From contig JAZSBO010000005.1 in NCBI GenBank assembly GCA_045602425.1, positions 62,001 through 126,000 on the forward strand: a stretch of 64,000 bases of DNA. The letters run 5' to 3'. A model generated the notes under the pieces. The model was not told the DNA's origin, did no database searches, and worked only from the letters and a program-made list of their open reading frames with translations. The translations under genes were made by a program, and so were the position numbers. Source of the DNA: RGIG9608 sp045602425. Its GTDB lineage: Bacteria; Bacteroidota; Bacteroidia; Bacteroidales; Paludibacteraceae. This document shows, in pieces, positions 30,727 through 39,636 of the stretch. Position 1 is the stretch's first letter. Each line of letters opens with the position of its first letter.

Positions 30727-31951
30727 ATTCTTTTATTTTTCGGTATAAAGTTCGTTCGGAGATTTTAAGATCTTTGGCAGCATCTTTTCTTTTCTTATGT
30801 TTTTCAAGTGCCTTCATAATCATACGGCGTTCCGAATCTTCGAGCGAAAGCGACTCCTCGGTATATTCTTCAGTATCTTGAATTTCTTCGTTCGGATTTA
30901 TGATTCGTTGTACAGGAGGTTGCCTATCAATAATAGTTGGGATATGAGCCGTCTCTTGCTCTTGTTCGAAAAAAGGAACCTCGTAAACCGAATCTCCACC
31001 GATATTGATATTTCCTTGTTTGATAATATTGTTTACCAACTTTTTCAACTCGTTCATATCTTTTTTCATATCGAACAAAACTTGGTAAAGAATCTCTCGT
31101 TCATCGTTAAACGATTTTGTATTTGACGAGCGAGAAAACAAAGTAGGCATTTGTTGTGTTTCAATATCGGGTAAATATTTCGCCAAAATATCACTCGATA
31201 TATCACGATCTTGTTCAATAACAGAAATTTGTTCAGTTATATTTTTCAGTTGACGAATATTGCCTTTCCAATAATGTTTTTGCATCAAAACTTGAGCTTC
31301 TTCGGAAAGTTTTATCGGAGGCATATTGTATTTTTCTGCAAAATCAACAGCAAATTTTCTAAACAAAAGCAAAATATCCTCTTTACGCTCACGCAACGGC
31401 GGCACATAGATAGGCACCGCATTCAAACGATAATAAAGATCTTCTCTGAATTTATTGTTTTGAATGGCCTCTTGCATATTCACATTTGTAGCCGCCACAA
31501 CACGAACATTCGTTTTTTGCACCTTCGACGAACCAACACGCATAAACTCGCCTGCTTCAAGCACTCGTAGCAATCGCACTTGTGTAGAAAGTGGGAGTTC
31601 TCCTACCTCATCAAGGAAAATAGTGCCACCATCAGCTACTTCAAAATAGCCTTTACGGTCTGAAGTTGCACTTGTAAAAGAGCCTTTTTCGTGCCCGAAC
31701 AATTCTGAGTCAATCGTTCCTTCTGGTATCGCACCACAGTTGATAGCCACAAAACTATTGTGTTTGCGATAACTATATTGATGTATGATTTGAGGAAAAG
31801 TTTCTTTACCAACACCGCTTTCGCCCGTTATCAACACCGACAAATCGGTATTTGCAACCTGCACTGCAATATCTATAGCACGATTGAGCAATGGATTATT
31901 ACCAATAATCCCAAATCGTTGTTTTACTGATTGAAGTTCCGATGTATGCAT
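30713..31951 (-). CDS. Sigma54-dependent-type AAA+ transcriptional activator without receiver domain
   Basis: 412 aa. There is no N-terminal regulatory domain; the AAA+ core begins near residue 15. Walker A is GESGVGKE, Walker B GGTIFLDEVGELP, and the arginine-finger region FREDLYYRLNAVPI. The sigma54-contact loop reads GSFTSA instead of GAFTGA. A long acidic linker with a possible coiled coil (270-370) leads to a Fis-type helix-turn-helix, KRKDAAKDLKISERTLYRKI. In Bacteroidales this gene commonly lies beside lptE. The loop change leaves open whether it still opens sigma54 promoters. Confidence 0.9.
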   Translation of the reverse strand: MHTSELQSVKQRFGIIGNNPLLNRAIDIAVQVANTDLSVLITGESGVGKETFPQIIHQYSYRKHNSFVAINCGAIPEGTIDSELFGHEKGSFTSATSDRKGYFEVADGGTIFLDEVGELPLSTQVRLLRVLEAGEFMRVGSSKVQKTNVRVVAATNVNMQEAIQNNKFREDLYYRLNAVPIYVPPLRERKEDILLLFRKFAVDFAEKYNMPPIKLSEEAQVLMQKHYWKGNIRQLKNITEQISVIEQDRDISSDILAKYLPDIETQQMPTLFSRSSNTKSFNDEREILYQVLFDMKKDMNELKKLVNNIIKQGNINIGGDSVYEVPFFEQEQETAHIPTIIDRQPPVQRIINPNEEIQDTEEYTEESLSLEDSERRMIMKALEKHKKRKDAAKDLKISERTLYRKIKEYGLE

Positions 31952-31975
31952 AAAATCATTCGTAAATAATAACTA

Positions 31976-32007
31976 CAAAAATACTTTTTTATGCTGAAAA
32001 GAACAAA
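31976..32007 (-). promoter_or_regulatory. Promoter of the activator/lptE operon
   Basis: On the minus strand, TTTG (32004-32007), 20 bp, then TATTTTTG (31976-31983) forms a good -33/-7 pair 24 bp before the ATG at 31951. Confidence 0.75.
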
Positions 32008-32076
32008 CTCGTTAATATAATTTAATAGTAAGGTAGAAATCGTTTTTCGTATCTCGGTGCTCTCTCTAAAAAATAT

Positions 32077-32084
32077 TATCTTTG
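32077..32084 (+). promoter_or_regulatory. Predicted -7 box for cysS
   Basis: TATCTTTG, 23 bp before the cysS ATG at 32108, argues for that start over the upstream in-frame codons. Confidence 0.6.
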
Positions 32085-32107
32085 TGCTTAATTATATTTT
32101 ACATATT

Positions 32108-33571
32108 ATGGATAATAATTTTTGCATTTACAATACTTTAACACGAAAGAAAGAGGTTTTCAAACCATTGCATGCACCACACGTTGGTTTGTATGTATGT
32201 GGACCAACAGTGTATGGCGACGGACATTTAGGTCATGCTCGACCTGCTATTACATTCGATGTTTTGTATCGTTACCTTATGCATCTTGGCTACAAAGTGC
32301 GTTATGTACGCAACATAACCGATGTGGGGCACCTCGAACACGATGCTGATGAAGGTGAAGACAAAATTGCAAAAAAAGCACGTTTAGAAAAACTTGAGCC
32401 AATGGAAGTCGTTCAGTTCTACACATTGCGGTATCATAAAGCAATGGAAAAACTCAATGTACTTCCTCCAAGCATCGAGCCTCACGCTTCTGGGCATATT
32501 ATTGAACAAATAGAATTTGTAAAAAAAATTATCGCCGCAGGCTATGCTTACGAATCGGAAGGGTCAGTTTATTTTGATGTAGAAAAATATAACAAAGATT
32601 TTCATTACGGAAAACTTTCAGGGAGAAATATTGATGAACTTTTAGAAACAACACGTGAACTTGACGGACAAACGGAAAAACGCCGTAGCACGGATTTTGC
32701 TTTATGGAAAAAAGCGTCCCCTGAACACATTATGCACTGGCCAAGCCCTTGGAGCGAAGGATTCCCCGGTTGGCATCTCGAATGTTCTGCAATGGGTACA
32801 AAATATCTTGGCGAAGAATTTGACATTCATGGTGGCGGTATGGATTTGATGTTTCCACACCACGAATGCGAAATAGCCCAATCAGTAGCAGCCCTCGGTC
32901 GTGAAACCGTAAAATATTGGATGCACAACAATATGATTACCATCAACGGGAAAAAAATGGGGAAATCATTAGGGAACTTTATCACACTTGACGAATTCTT
33001 TACAGGTTCGCATCCATTGTTGAAACAAGCATTCTCGCCAATGACAATTCGTTTTTTCATCTTACAAGCACACTATCGCAGTACAGTTGATTTTAGTAAC
33101 GACGCACTAGTGGCTTCCGAAAAAGGATTAGCAAGATTATTAGAAGCTTACGAACGTTTGAAAAAAATAACTCCATCATCAACAACTACCGTTGATATTG
33201 CAAGCTTGCGAGAAAAATGCGAAGCTGCTATGTGCGACGACCTAAATACTCCAATCGTTATTTCACATCTTTTTGATGCATGTAAAGCGATAAACACCAT
33301 TACCGACGGAAAAGGTACAATATCGGCTGAAGATTTAGATGAACTAAAAGCAGTTTTCTCTCTTTTTGTAGAAGATATATTAGGGCTACAAATAGATGGA
33401 ACAGACAATAATAACGAATCTTATAAGAAAGCTATTGATTTACTTTTAAACTTACGCCTACAAGCAAAGCAAAACAAAGATTGGGCGATGTCGGACAAAA
33501 TACGAAATGAACTTACGGCACTTGGCTTTACAATAAAAGATACCAAAGACGGATTTGAATGGAACTTATAA
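32108..33571 (+). CDS. cysS: Cysteinyl-tRNA synthetase
   Basis: 487 aa from the ATG at 32108. The frame opens at 32057, but the extra residues precede the promoter. The class I motifs are GLYVCGPTVYGDGHLGHARP (HIGH-type, with the zinc Cys) and KKMGKSLGNF (KMSKS-type). Further zinc ligands lie in WHLECSAMG and HHECEIAQS. It charges tRNA-Cys. The thioredoxin-lipoprotein gene follows by 11 bp. Confidence 0.97.
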   Translation: MDNNFCIYNTLTRKKEVFKPLHAPHVGLYVCGPTVYGDGHLGHARPAITFDVLYRYLMHLGYKVRYVRNITDVGHLEHDADEGEDKIAKKARLEKLEPMEVVQFYTLRYHKAMEKLNVLPPSIEPHASGHIIEQIEFVKKIIAAGYAYESEGSVYFDVEKYNKDFHYGKLSGRNIDELLETTRELDGQTEKRRSTDFALWKKASPEHIMHWPSPWSEGFPGWHLECSAMGTKYLGEEFDIHGGGMDLMFPHHECEIAQSVAALGRETVKYWMHNNMITINGKKMGKSLGNFITLDEFFTGSHPLLKQAFSPMTIRFFILQAHYRSTVDFSNDALVASEKGLARLLEAYERLKKITPSSTTTVDIASLREKCEAAMCDDLNTPIVISHLFDACKAINTITDGKGTISAEDLDELKAVFSLFVEDILGLQIDGTDNNNESYKKAIDLLLNLRLQAKQNKDWAMSDKIRNELTALGFTIKDTKDGFEWNL

Positions 33572-33582
33572 AATAAAAAACT

Positions 33583-34677
33583 ATGAGAAACTTAAAACTT
33601 TTAATTTTTGCTGCATTGATATTTTGCAGTTGTCAGAAAAACGAGTACACACTAACTGTAAATGTTCCTAACGAATACGATGGAGCAACAGTTTACATTG
33701 CACAACAAGTTGGACGAGACATTACTTTTATAGACAGCGTTTTAGTAGCTAATGGCACAGGTGCTTTCACTGGAGAAAAAGATATTGCAGACTATTACTC
33801 AATCGTTTTAGTGAAAAATAAAAAACGTACGTTTGTTGCTCCTGTTGTATTAGAGAAAGGAGACATAAATGTTGTTTATGCAAACAGCATTGCTACTATT
33901 TCAGGAACAAAAAGCAACGATATTCTACAAAAATATCTTGAAATAGAACAACACTATAATCCTATTTTTGAAGAGTTGCTTACTGCTTATTTCAAAACCG
34001 AAGAAAATGATGTCGAAAAGCGACACATGATAGAAACTCAATACGATGTGCTCGAAAAAGAACTTAATACAAAAACACTGGATTTTATCAATGAGAATCT
34101 AAACAATATGGCGGGAGTTTATGCCTTTGTGCAAATCTACCGCTCGTTGAGTGACGAAGAGCAAGCAAACATAATAGCTTCAGCTGGAGAAACTTTTTTA
34201 GCACAAACCAATATTGTAAATATCGCAGAGCGTTTAGAACGGATAAGTAAAGTTGCCGTTGGTAAAATATTTGTTGATATGCAAATGAAAAACCCTCAAG
34301 GCGAAGACGTGCGTTTATCTGATTTCGTAGGTAAAGGAAAATATGTTGTCGTAGATTTCTGGGCTTCGTGGTGCGGTCCATGCCGTCGTGCAATGCCAGA
34401 ATTGAAACGTATTTACGAAACTTATAAAGATCAGGGTATTGATATTGTTGGCATTTCGTTCGACAACGACGAACAAGCATGGATTTCAAGCATTCAGTCA
34501 CTCGAATTACCATGGCATCAGATGTCTGATCTAAAAGGATGGGAATCAATAGCTGTTTCAATTTATGGTGTTAATGCTATTCCTCATTTAATGTTGTTAG
34601 CACCCGATGGTACAATTCTTGCAAAAAATCTTAACGATGCCACTCTGTTGGAAAAACTTCAAGAGATTTTTCAATAG
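33583..34677 (+). CDS. TlpA/ResA-like thioredoxin lipoprotein with N-terminal DUF4369-type domain
   Basis: 364 aa. The lipobox is FCSC (Cys17). Residues 20-110 form a beta-rich DUF4369-like domain (LTVNVPNEYDGATVYIAQ), then a helical linker, then an AhpC/TSA-type thioredoxin fold at about 230-364 with the redox site FWASWCGPCRRAMPELK and the cis-Pro AIPHLML. Such proteins are common periplasmic disulfide reductases in Bacteroidota. It follows cysS by 11 bp and ends at a strong terminator. Confidence 0.9.
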   Translation: MRNLKLLIFAALIFCSCQKNEYTLTVNVPNEYDGATVYIAQQVGRDITFIDSVLVANGTGAFTGEKDIADYYSIVLVKNKKRTFVAPVVLEKGDINVVYANSIATISGTKSNDILQKYLEIEQHYNPIFEELLTAYFKTEENDVEKRHMIETQYDVLEKELNTKTLDFINENLNNMAGVYAFVQIYRSLSDEEQANIIASAGETFLAQTNIVNIAERLERISKVAVGKIFVDMQMKNPQGEDVRLSDFVGKGKYVVVDFWASWCGPCRRAMPELKRIYETYKDQGIDIVGISFDNDEQAWISSIQSLELPWHQMSDLKGWESIAVSIYGVNAIPHLMLLAPDGTILAKNLNDATLLEKLQEIFQ

Positions 34678-34685
34678 AAATCACA

Positions 34686-34713
34686 AAATCCCCAACTCGT
34701 TTGGGGATTTTTT
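34686..34713 (+). terminator. Intrinsic terminator of the cysS/thioredoxin unit
   Basis: AAATCCCCAA (34686-34695) pairs with TTGGGGATTT (34701-34710), loop CTCGT, followed by T. Confidence 0.88.
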
Positions 34714-34757
34714 ATACAGAATTATTTCAATTATATTATAAATCAAAACAAAATCTT

Positions 34758-34765
34758 TATTTTTG
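34758..34765 (+). promoter_or_regulatory. Predicted -7 box for the TetR gene
   Basis: TATTTTTG, 22 bp before the ATG at 34788, supports that start rather than the in-frame ATG at 34701, which lies over the upstream terminator. Confidence 0.6.
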
Positions 34766-34787
34766 TCTATTGATAAAATCCTCCAAC

Positions 34788-35366
34788 ATGGCTAAAACCA
34801 AAGATTTACTTATAGATGTTGCTCGCCGACTTTTTGCAGAAAAAGGGATGGAGAATACGACAATGAATGACATTGCTATTGAATCTGGCAAAGGTCGACG
34901 TACACTTTATACCTATTTTAACAGCAAAGAAGAACTTTATTTAGCCATTGTAGAAAAAGAATTACAATATCTATATGAAAAGTTGTCCGAAATTGAAAAA
35001 ATAGATATTACTCCTGATAAAAAACTCAAATCTTATATTTTTGTACGACTCGATACGTTCAAAGAGATTATTTCAAGAAATGGCACTATACAAGCTTCTT
35101 TTTTCCAAAATGCTAATGAAGTTGAAAAAGTCCGTCGCCCATTAGAAAAAAAAGAACTTCGTATTCTGAAAAAAATTTTTGCAGACGGCATTGAGCAAGG
35201 TGTTTTCCACCTCGAAAACGCCCAATGGGCTGCCGAAATAACCTTAAATATGCTCAAAGGATTAGAAAAACCATATTACAGAAAACGTTTTTATCAACAA
35301 ATGCAACAACGCAAAGAATTATTTATCAATGCGTTATTCAATGGATTTGTTATAAATAACGATTAA
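34788..35366 (+). CDS. TetR/AcrR family transcriptional regulator
   Basis: 192 aa. The DNA-binding domain is residues 5-50 (ARRLFAEKGMENTTMNDIAI, then GKGRRTLYTYFNSKEELYLA). The C-terminal 140 residues are a helical ligand or dimer domain without recognisable signature. Target genes are not evident; neighbours are polyprenyl synthase (convergent, 4-bp overlap of the 3' ends) and a serine hydrolase. Possibly autoregulated. Confidence 0.9.
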   Translation: MAKTKDLLIDVARRLFAEKGMENTTMNDIAIESGKGRRTLYTYFNSKEELYLAIVEKELQYLYEKLSEIEKIDITPDKKLKSYIFVRLDTFKEIISRNGTIQASFFQNANEVEKVRRPLEKKELRILKKIFADGIEQGVFHLENAQWAAEITLNMLKGLEKPYYRKRFYQQMQQRKELFINALFNGFVINND

Positions 35367-36343
35367 AAATTTCTTTTACCGACATAATCCGTAAAATCAA
35401 ATAATGCCGTTTTACAGGCAGAATTGGGGAATTCATTTAACAAATCTCGTATTCGATTTTGATAAATTTCTATTTCGTGCAACGCACCTCCAATACCTTG
35501 TTTTTCATCAACTAATTTCTGCAAAAACAAAAGATTAGTATCAGAAAAATCTCCTCTACGAACAAAATCACACACAAAATCACACTCTCTTTCCGAAGCA
35601 TTCTGTAAAGCAATAATTAATGGCAACGTGATTTTCCCCTCACGAATATCGTGCAGTTGTGGTTTCCCAATATGTAACTGTGGTGAATAATCGAAAATAT
35701 CATCGCGTATCTGAAAGCAAATACCCAAATATTTGCCCAACAATGTCATTCTCTCAATCAATTCATTTTCAGCATTAACTGAAATAGCTCCCAATTTCGT
35801 ACAAGAAGCAAACAATGCTGCAGTTTTCTTCCCAATTATCTGAAAATAATGATCTTTGTCACACAAGAGTTGTTCGGCACAATACATTTGCAAAAGTTCG
35901 CCACTCGACAATTCTCCAACTAAATCCGAAAGAACAGATTGACTTAAGGTATTTTCTGACAACTTCTCAAAACAAATATTCATGCAACGCGACAACAAAT
36001 AATCGCCCGAAAGAACCGCCACTTGATTTCCATATTGTGCATTTAAACTTTTTTTACCTCGACGTTGCAATGTTTCATCTACCACATCGTCGTGTATCAA
36101 ACTTACCGTATGTAACAACTCAAGAACAACCGCCGAATAAATACTCCGTTCATTCGGCAGACCGCATATTTTTGCCGACAACAACAATAATATCGGTCGG
36201 AGTTGTTTCCCTTTAACTGACAAAATATGCTCATAAACCGCCGAAAGAATTGGATTCTCTGACACAAAAATCTGATCATAAGTTCGCTGAAACTGAGCAA
36301 ACTCTTCTGCAATAGGATTTTTTATATTTTCGATGGAAATCAT
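35363..36343 (-). CDS. Polyprenyl (octaprenyl/heptaprenyl-type) diphosphate synthase
   Basis: 326 aa. Both aspartate-rich motifs are present: LIHDDVVDETLQRRGK (first) and FQIRDDIFDY (second), with GNQVAVLSGDYLL between them. The enzyme extends isoprenyl diphosphates, probably to make the side chain of menaquinone used by Nqr and Frd. Chain length depends on residues before the first motif (ELLHTVSLIHDD, small side chains, long product likely). The 3' end overlaps the TetR gene end by 4 bp. Confidence 0.93.
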   Translation of the reverse strand: MISIENIKNPIAEEFAQFQRTYDQIFVSENPILSAVYEHILSVKGKQLRPILLLLSAKICGLPNERSIYSAVVLELLHTVSLIHDDVVDETLQRRGKKSLNAQYGNQVAVLSGDYLLSRCMNICFEKLSENTLSQSVLSDLVGELSSGELLQMYCAEQLLCDKDHYFQIIGKKTAALFASCTKLGAISVNAENELIERMTLLGKYLGICFQIRDDIFDYSPQLHIGKPQLHDIREGKITLPLIIALQNASERECDFVCDFVRRGDFSDTNLLFLQKLVDEKQGIGGALHEIEIYQNRIRDLLNEFPNSACKTALFDFTDYVGKRNF

Positions 36344-36359
36344 TCGTATTTTTATGTTA

Positions 36360-36367
36360 CAAAAATA
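36360..36367 (-). promoter_or_regulatory. Predicted -7 box for the polyprenyl synthase gene
   Basis: The minus strand reads TATTTTTG, 16 bp before the ATG at 36343. The next box, for the divergent gene, starts only 5 bp away. Confidence 0.6.
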
Positions 36368-36372
36368 CTCAC

Positions 36373-36380
36373 TATTTTTG
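36373..36380 (+). promoter_or_regulatory. Predicted -7 box for the serine hydrolase gene
   Basis: TATTTTTG, 20 bp before the ATG at 36401. The two divergent boxes are so close that polymerase binding at one should hinder the other. Confidence 0.6.
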
Positions 36381-36400
36381 AAGAAAATAACAAAATTCTC

Positions 36401-37660
36401 ATGAGAAATCTATTCTTTACACTTTTCTTTTTGACAATAGTAACAATATTTTCATCATGTAGCGTTTTTCGAGCCATCAAACACGGAAATCCTGCTATAG
36501 ATGATTACAAGATTTTCGAGCAAGACACTATTGAAACATCAGATGCAACATTCTCTTTTACAGAATTAACCAAAAATACAAGAACCTTTGATACCCTAAA
36601 GTTGGATATTTATCGAGCCCGAAAACATTCTTTCCAGAAAATGACACTCGACGAATCTATCAACTATATCCAAAAACCAGCAGGTGCAATCATTATCAAA
36701 GATGACACAATTGTTTATGAGTACTATAGCGGAGGATTGAATAAACAAAGTCAAACAACTATTTTTTCCGTAACAAAAACAATCACCGCTCTTCTATGTG
36801 GCGTAGCATTAAAAGAAGGTTACATTCATAACTTAACCGATCCCGTAACAAAATATATCCCAGAGTTAAAAGAAAAAAATTCATTTTTCTCACAATTAAC
36901 TATTGAGCATTTGCTGGATATGAGTGCTGGATTAAAGTTTAACGAATCTTACAGCTGGAATCCTTTTTCTAAAATGGCACAACTTTATTATGGTAACAAT
37001 TCGTTGCGAACCATTTGTGGAATGAAATTCGCTAACGTTCCCGGCAGTAAATACCACTATGATTCCATGACGACAGCAATTTTAGGAATCCTCATAGAAA
37101 GAGCAACGGGGATTTCGTATGCAAAATATCTTTCAGAAAAAATTTGGAAACCTTTAGGAATGGAGCAATCGGCATCTGTAAGTCTCGATAGTAAAAAATA
37201 CCACACAGCAAAAAGTTATGCAGGACTTACAACTAACGTACGAGATCTTGCAAAAATAGGAAGATTATACTTACATAAAGGTAATTGGAATGGGAAACAA
37301 ATTGTTGATACAACCTATGTAGAACGTTCTCTCAGTAAAAATTTTGTAGGTTTAAACCATGGTCCATATTCATACGGATGGTATTGGGGAACAACTGATT
37401 ATAAACAATTTACAGATTTAGATTCTCTCTATAAATTTTATAAAGACATCGCTAACATAGAAGTTTGTGGAGCAAACAGAAATAAAAAAACAGGTGAATA
37501 CAATGCCATTCTCCATCGTGGCGGTTTTTGGGCTTATGGTCTTTTCGGACAAGTATTATATATAAATACTAATAAAAACTACATTGCTGTATTTTTAGGA
37601 GCAGACCGCATAGAGGAGTACTATAACATTTTTGACCGATTATTCGAAATAGATTTTTAA
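36401..37660 (+). CDS. Serine hydrolase lipoprotein, class C beta-lactamase/PBP-like family
   Basis: 419 aa. The lipobox is FSSC (Cys21). The catalytic SxxK appears in IFSVTKTITALLCGVALKEG near residue 128, the LLDMSAGL block follows, the YxN-type position is within SKYHYDSMTTAILG, and the third motif is ILHRGGFWAYGLFGQVLYI. It belongs to the CubicO/AmpC-related family whose members cleave peptides or esters in the periplasm; resistance activity should not be assumed. Monocistronic: own promoter, and a terminator at its end. Confidence 0.88.
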   Translation: MRNLFFTLFFLTIVTIFSSCSVFRAIKHGNPAIDDYKIFEQDTIETSDATFSFTELTKNTRTFDTLKLDIYRARKHSFQKMTLDESINYIQKPAGAIIIKDDTIVYEYYSGGLNKQSQTTIFSVTKTITALLCGVALKEGYIHNLTDPVTKYIPELKEKNSFFSQLTIEHLLDMSAGLKFNESYSWNPFSKMAQLYYGNNSLRTICGMKFANVPGSKYHYDSMTTAILGILIERATGISYAKYLSEKIWKPLGMEQSASVSLDSKKYHTAKSYAGLTTNVRDLAKIGRLYLHKGNWNGKQIVDTTYVERSLSKNFVGLNHGPYSYGWYWGTTDYKQFTDLDSLYKFYKDIANIEVCGANRNKKTGEYNAILHRGGFWAYGLFGQVLYINTNKNYIAVFLGADRIEEYYNIFDRLFEIDF

Positions 37661-37665
37661 TAAAA

Positions 37666-37690
37666 AAGAATCGGTGCAATACCGATTCTT
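37666..37690. terminator. Bidirectional terminator between convergent genes
   Basis: AAGAATCGGT (37666-37675) and ACCGATTCTT (37681-37690) form a perfect 10-bp stem with the loop GCAAT, A-rich on the left and T-rich on the right. Confidence 0.85.
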
Positions 37691-37692
37691 CA

Positions 37693-38577
37693 TTATTTTA
37701 GGACGATTACCAAATAGCGAGTTTGTTTCCAAAATGCACTCGGGTCTTTAATTTTTAAGGTTTTACTACCAAATTTATTCACCTCTACCGAATACGATGA
37801 CTCTGGATGCAACGAAACTAATTTTACTTTTCTTGTCGTACTCAAATCTATCTCCTTGTTTTTACGTATGTCTATTTTAGTAAACTTCTTTGTATCAACT
37901 TTTGGATTAACTTTCTTTTTGAGTAAAATACCTGATTTTTTCAATTCAGATTGAGTCCCAAACACATAAAAACCAGTATTGATAGTTGCATCTTGTTCAT
38001 CAATAACTTCTTGTTTTGCCTCAACCTGACCATTAATTTCATCAATTTGTTGTAAAAGCGAATCATTTTGCAACTCTAAATTTGCTACACGAGCTCGAAT
38101 AGAATCCAATACAGATTCTTTCAAACCAAGTTCATTCGAAAGTTCGAGTAACGTTAAATCTTTTTCTTCTAAAGATTTTTTCAAACTACTAATTGTAGCA
38201 CGAAATTGTGTAGGTTGCAATTTTAGTTTTCGCTCCAAATTCGATATTTGTTGCTTATAGCGTTCTATCGACAAAACTATCGTCTTAAGATTTTCAGTAG
38301 CACGTTCTTTTGCTTCAACATCAACGGCAATTTCTTCTGATTGTAAAGCCAATGCACGCTCTTCTTCTTTTATATTGTCAAGTCCGGCAACAACATCATC
38401 AATCGTTTTACAAATGTCAATCAAATCCGCATTTCGCATTTGCGATTCTACAACTAACGAATCTGCTTCTGCTTTCAAGTTTTTATATAAACTTGACTTT
38501 TCTGCTATCTTATTACAACTTGCCAAAGAGAATAACATTCCCACGACAATTGATAATATCAAAATTATATTTTTCAT
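37693..38577 (-). CDS. Cbp1-like coiled-coil lipoprotein
   Basis: 294 aa. The lipobox is LASC (Cys21). Residues 25-205 are a long coiled coil rich in Leu, Glu, Lys and Gln. The C-terminal 90 residues form a conserved block: NTGFYVFGTQSELKKSGIL, FTKIDIRKNKEIDL, LVSLHPESSYSVE, DPSAFWKQTRYLVIVLK. This matches my memory of the Bacteroides fragilis Cbp1 collagen-binding adhesin family; collagen binding here is not shown. The start overlaps the Cys-rich gene stop as ATGA, so it is the last gene of a three-gene operon. Confidence 0.82.
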   Translation of the reverse strand: MKNIILILSIVVGMLFSLASCNKIAEKSSLYKNLKAEADSLVVESQMRNADLIDICKTIDDVVAGLDNIKEEERALALQSEEIAVDVEAKERATENLKTIVLSIERYKQQISNLERKLKLQPTQFRATISSLKKSLEEKDLTLLELSNELGLKESVLDSIRARVANLELQNDSLLQQIDEINGQVEAKQEVIDEQDATINTGFYVFGTQSELKKSGILLKKKVNPKVDTKKFTKIDIRKNKEIDLSTTRKVKLVSLHPESSYSVEVNKFGSKTLKIKDPSAFWKQTRYLVIVLK

Positions 38578-39047
38578 TTTTTAGGACATTTAGGACATTC
38601 TTTTTTACAACCTTCATTAGCCATTTTTGGGCAAACTGCTTTATCACAGGCTTGCTTACAAGAATCCGCTTTCATACATTGCTCACCTTTGCAACAACCT
38701 TTCATCATAGGAGAAGGACAATGATGCGGACGTTTTTGAGGACAATCTTTTAATACAGCTTTTAGCATTTCTGCCTTTTCTGCACCAAGAATTTTTTCCA
38801 TTTCATCATGAAAAACTTTAAAATCAGCAGCCTCTTTTTCAAATTTATTTATCATTAACTTTTCTACTGACTCGGCCTGCTCTACCGTCAACTCCAAACG
38901 TTCAGTAAGCATTTCTGTGAAATGTTTCGCTTTCTTTTTTGAACATTCACGTGCTTCTTTTTCACAACATTTATTGCAATCAGAGCAACAAGCATTAAAA
39001 CATAGCACTACAAGTACTAACATCGACACAAAAAAATTTCTTTTCAT
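38574..39047 (-). CDS. Cys-rich lipoprotein with Spy/CpxP-like helical middle
   Basis: 157 aa from the ATG at 39047 (frame open to 39071). Signal peptide with Cys at the lipidation position (FNACC). The predicted mature protein has 17 Cys: six near the N-terminus (CCSDCNKCCEKEARECSKKK) and eleven in the C-terminal 60 residues (GCCKGEQCMKADSCKQACDK and more), with two His. The middle is helical, LTERLELTVEQAESVEKL, reminiscent of Spy/CpxP LTxxQ repeats. Metal binding or disulfide exchange is likely but unproven. It lies 24 bp after a periplasmic thioredoxin gene and overlaps the Cbp1-like gene. Confidence 0.82.
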   Translation of the reverse strand: MKRNFFVSMLVLVVLCFNACCSDCNKCCEKEARECSKKKAKHFTEMLTERLELTVEQAESVEKLMINKFEKEAADFKVFHDEMEKILGAEKAEMLKAVLKDCPQKRPHHCPSPMMKGCCKGEQCMKADSCKQACDKAVCPKMANEGCKKECPKCPKK

Positions 39048-39071
39048 AATCACATTTTTTAAATTAAACAA

Positions 39072-39494
39072 TTATTTATTTAACAATACTTCATTTATCG
39101 CTTGTAACAAAGTCTCTTTTGGCATTGCTCCTTGTGACATTTGGGGTTGTCCCCCAACAGGACAGAATAAAAAAGTAGGAATACTCCTAATACCAAAAGC
39201 AGCTGACAACTCTCGCTCTGCATCAACATCGATTTTATAGAAATCTACTTTGCCAGCATAAGTTTTGGACATTTCTTCTAACAAAGGAGCCATTGCTTTG
39301 CACGGACCACACCAAGTTGCATAAAAATCAATTACACAGGGGCGATTCGATTGAAACTTCCATTCAGTAGGATTTTTTTCATAGTTATAAACTTTCTCTA
39401 AAAAATCCTTTTTAGTTAGATATTTTACTTCACCAAAAGCGTACATAATGGAACAACTTAAACAAACTAATAATATAACAATGCGTTTCATCAT
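39072..39494 (-). CDS. Secreted thioredoxin
   Basis: 140 aa from the ATG at 39494 (a second ATG follows directly at 39491). Residues 1-20 are a signal peptide, so the enzyme works in the periplasm. The thioredoxin fold has DFYATWCGPCKAMAPLLEEM with the CGPC active site, FYKIDVDAE, and the cis-Pro SIPTFLF. CGPC without a DsbA-like insertion suggests a reductase. First gene of the operon with the Cys-rich lipoprotein, which could be its substrate. Confidence 0.92.
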   Translation of the reverse strand: MMKRIVILLVCLSCSIMYAFGEVKYLTKKDFLEKVYNYEKNPTEWKFQSNRPCVIDFYATWCGPCKAMAPLLEEMSKTYAGKVDFYKIDVDAERELSAAFGIRSIPTFLFCPVGGQPQMSQGAMPKETLLQAINEVLLNK

Positions 39495-39511
39495 AAAGTT
39501 TTTAATTTTGA

Positions 39512-39519
39512 CAAAAATA
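39512..39519 (-). promoter_or_regulatory. Predicted -7 box for the thioredoxin operon
   Basis: The minus strand reads TATTTTTG, 17 bp before the ATG at 39494. Confidence 0.55.
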
Positions 39520-39604
39520 TACATTTTTTTTAAACGCACTCATTGACAGCGTTCTGTTTTAGTATTTTTAGCATTTTTAGAAAATCAAATAGTAAATAAT
39601 TCAC

Positions 39605-39612
39605 TATTTTTG
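39605..39612 (+). promoter_or_regulatory. Predicted -7 box for the upp operon
   Basis: TATTTTTG, 24 bp before the ATG at 39637. Confidence 0.6.
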
Positions 39613-39636
39613 TGTTTCATTATAAAATAAGGTCTT

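Noticed and set aside
36401..37660. Antibiotic-resistance beta-lactamase
   Set aside because: The SxxK fold family includes many peptidases and esterases; the other motifs do not match classical class C enzymes closely enough.
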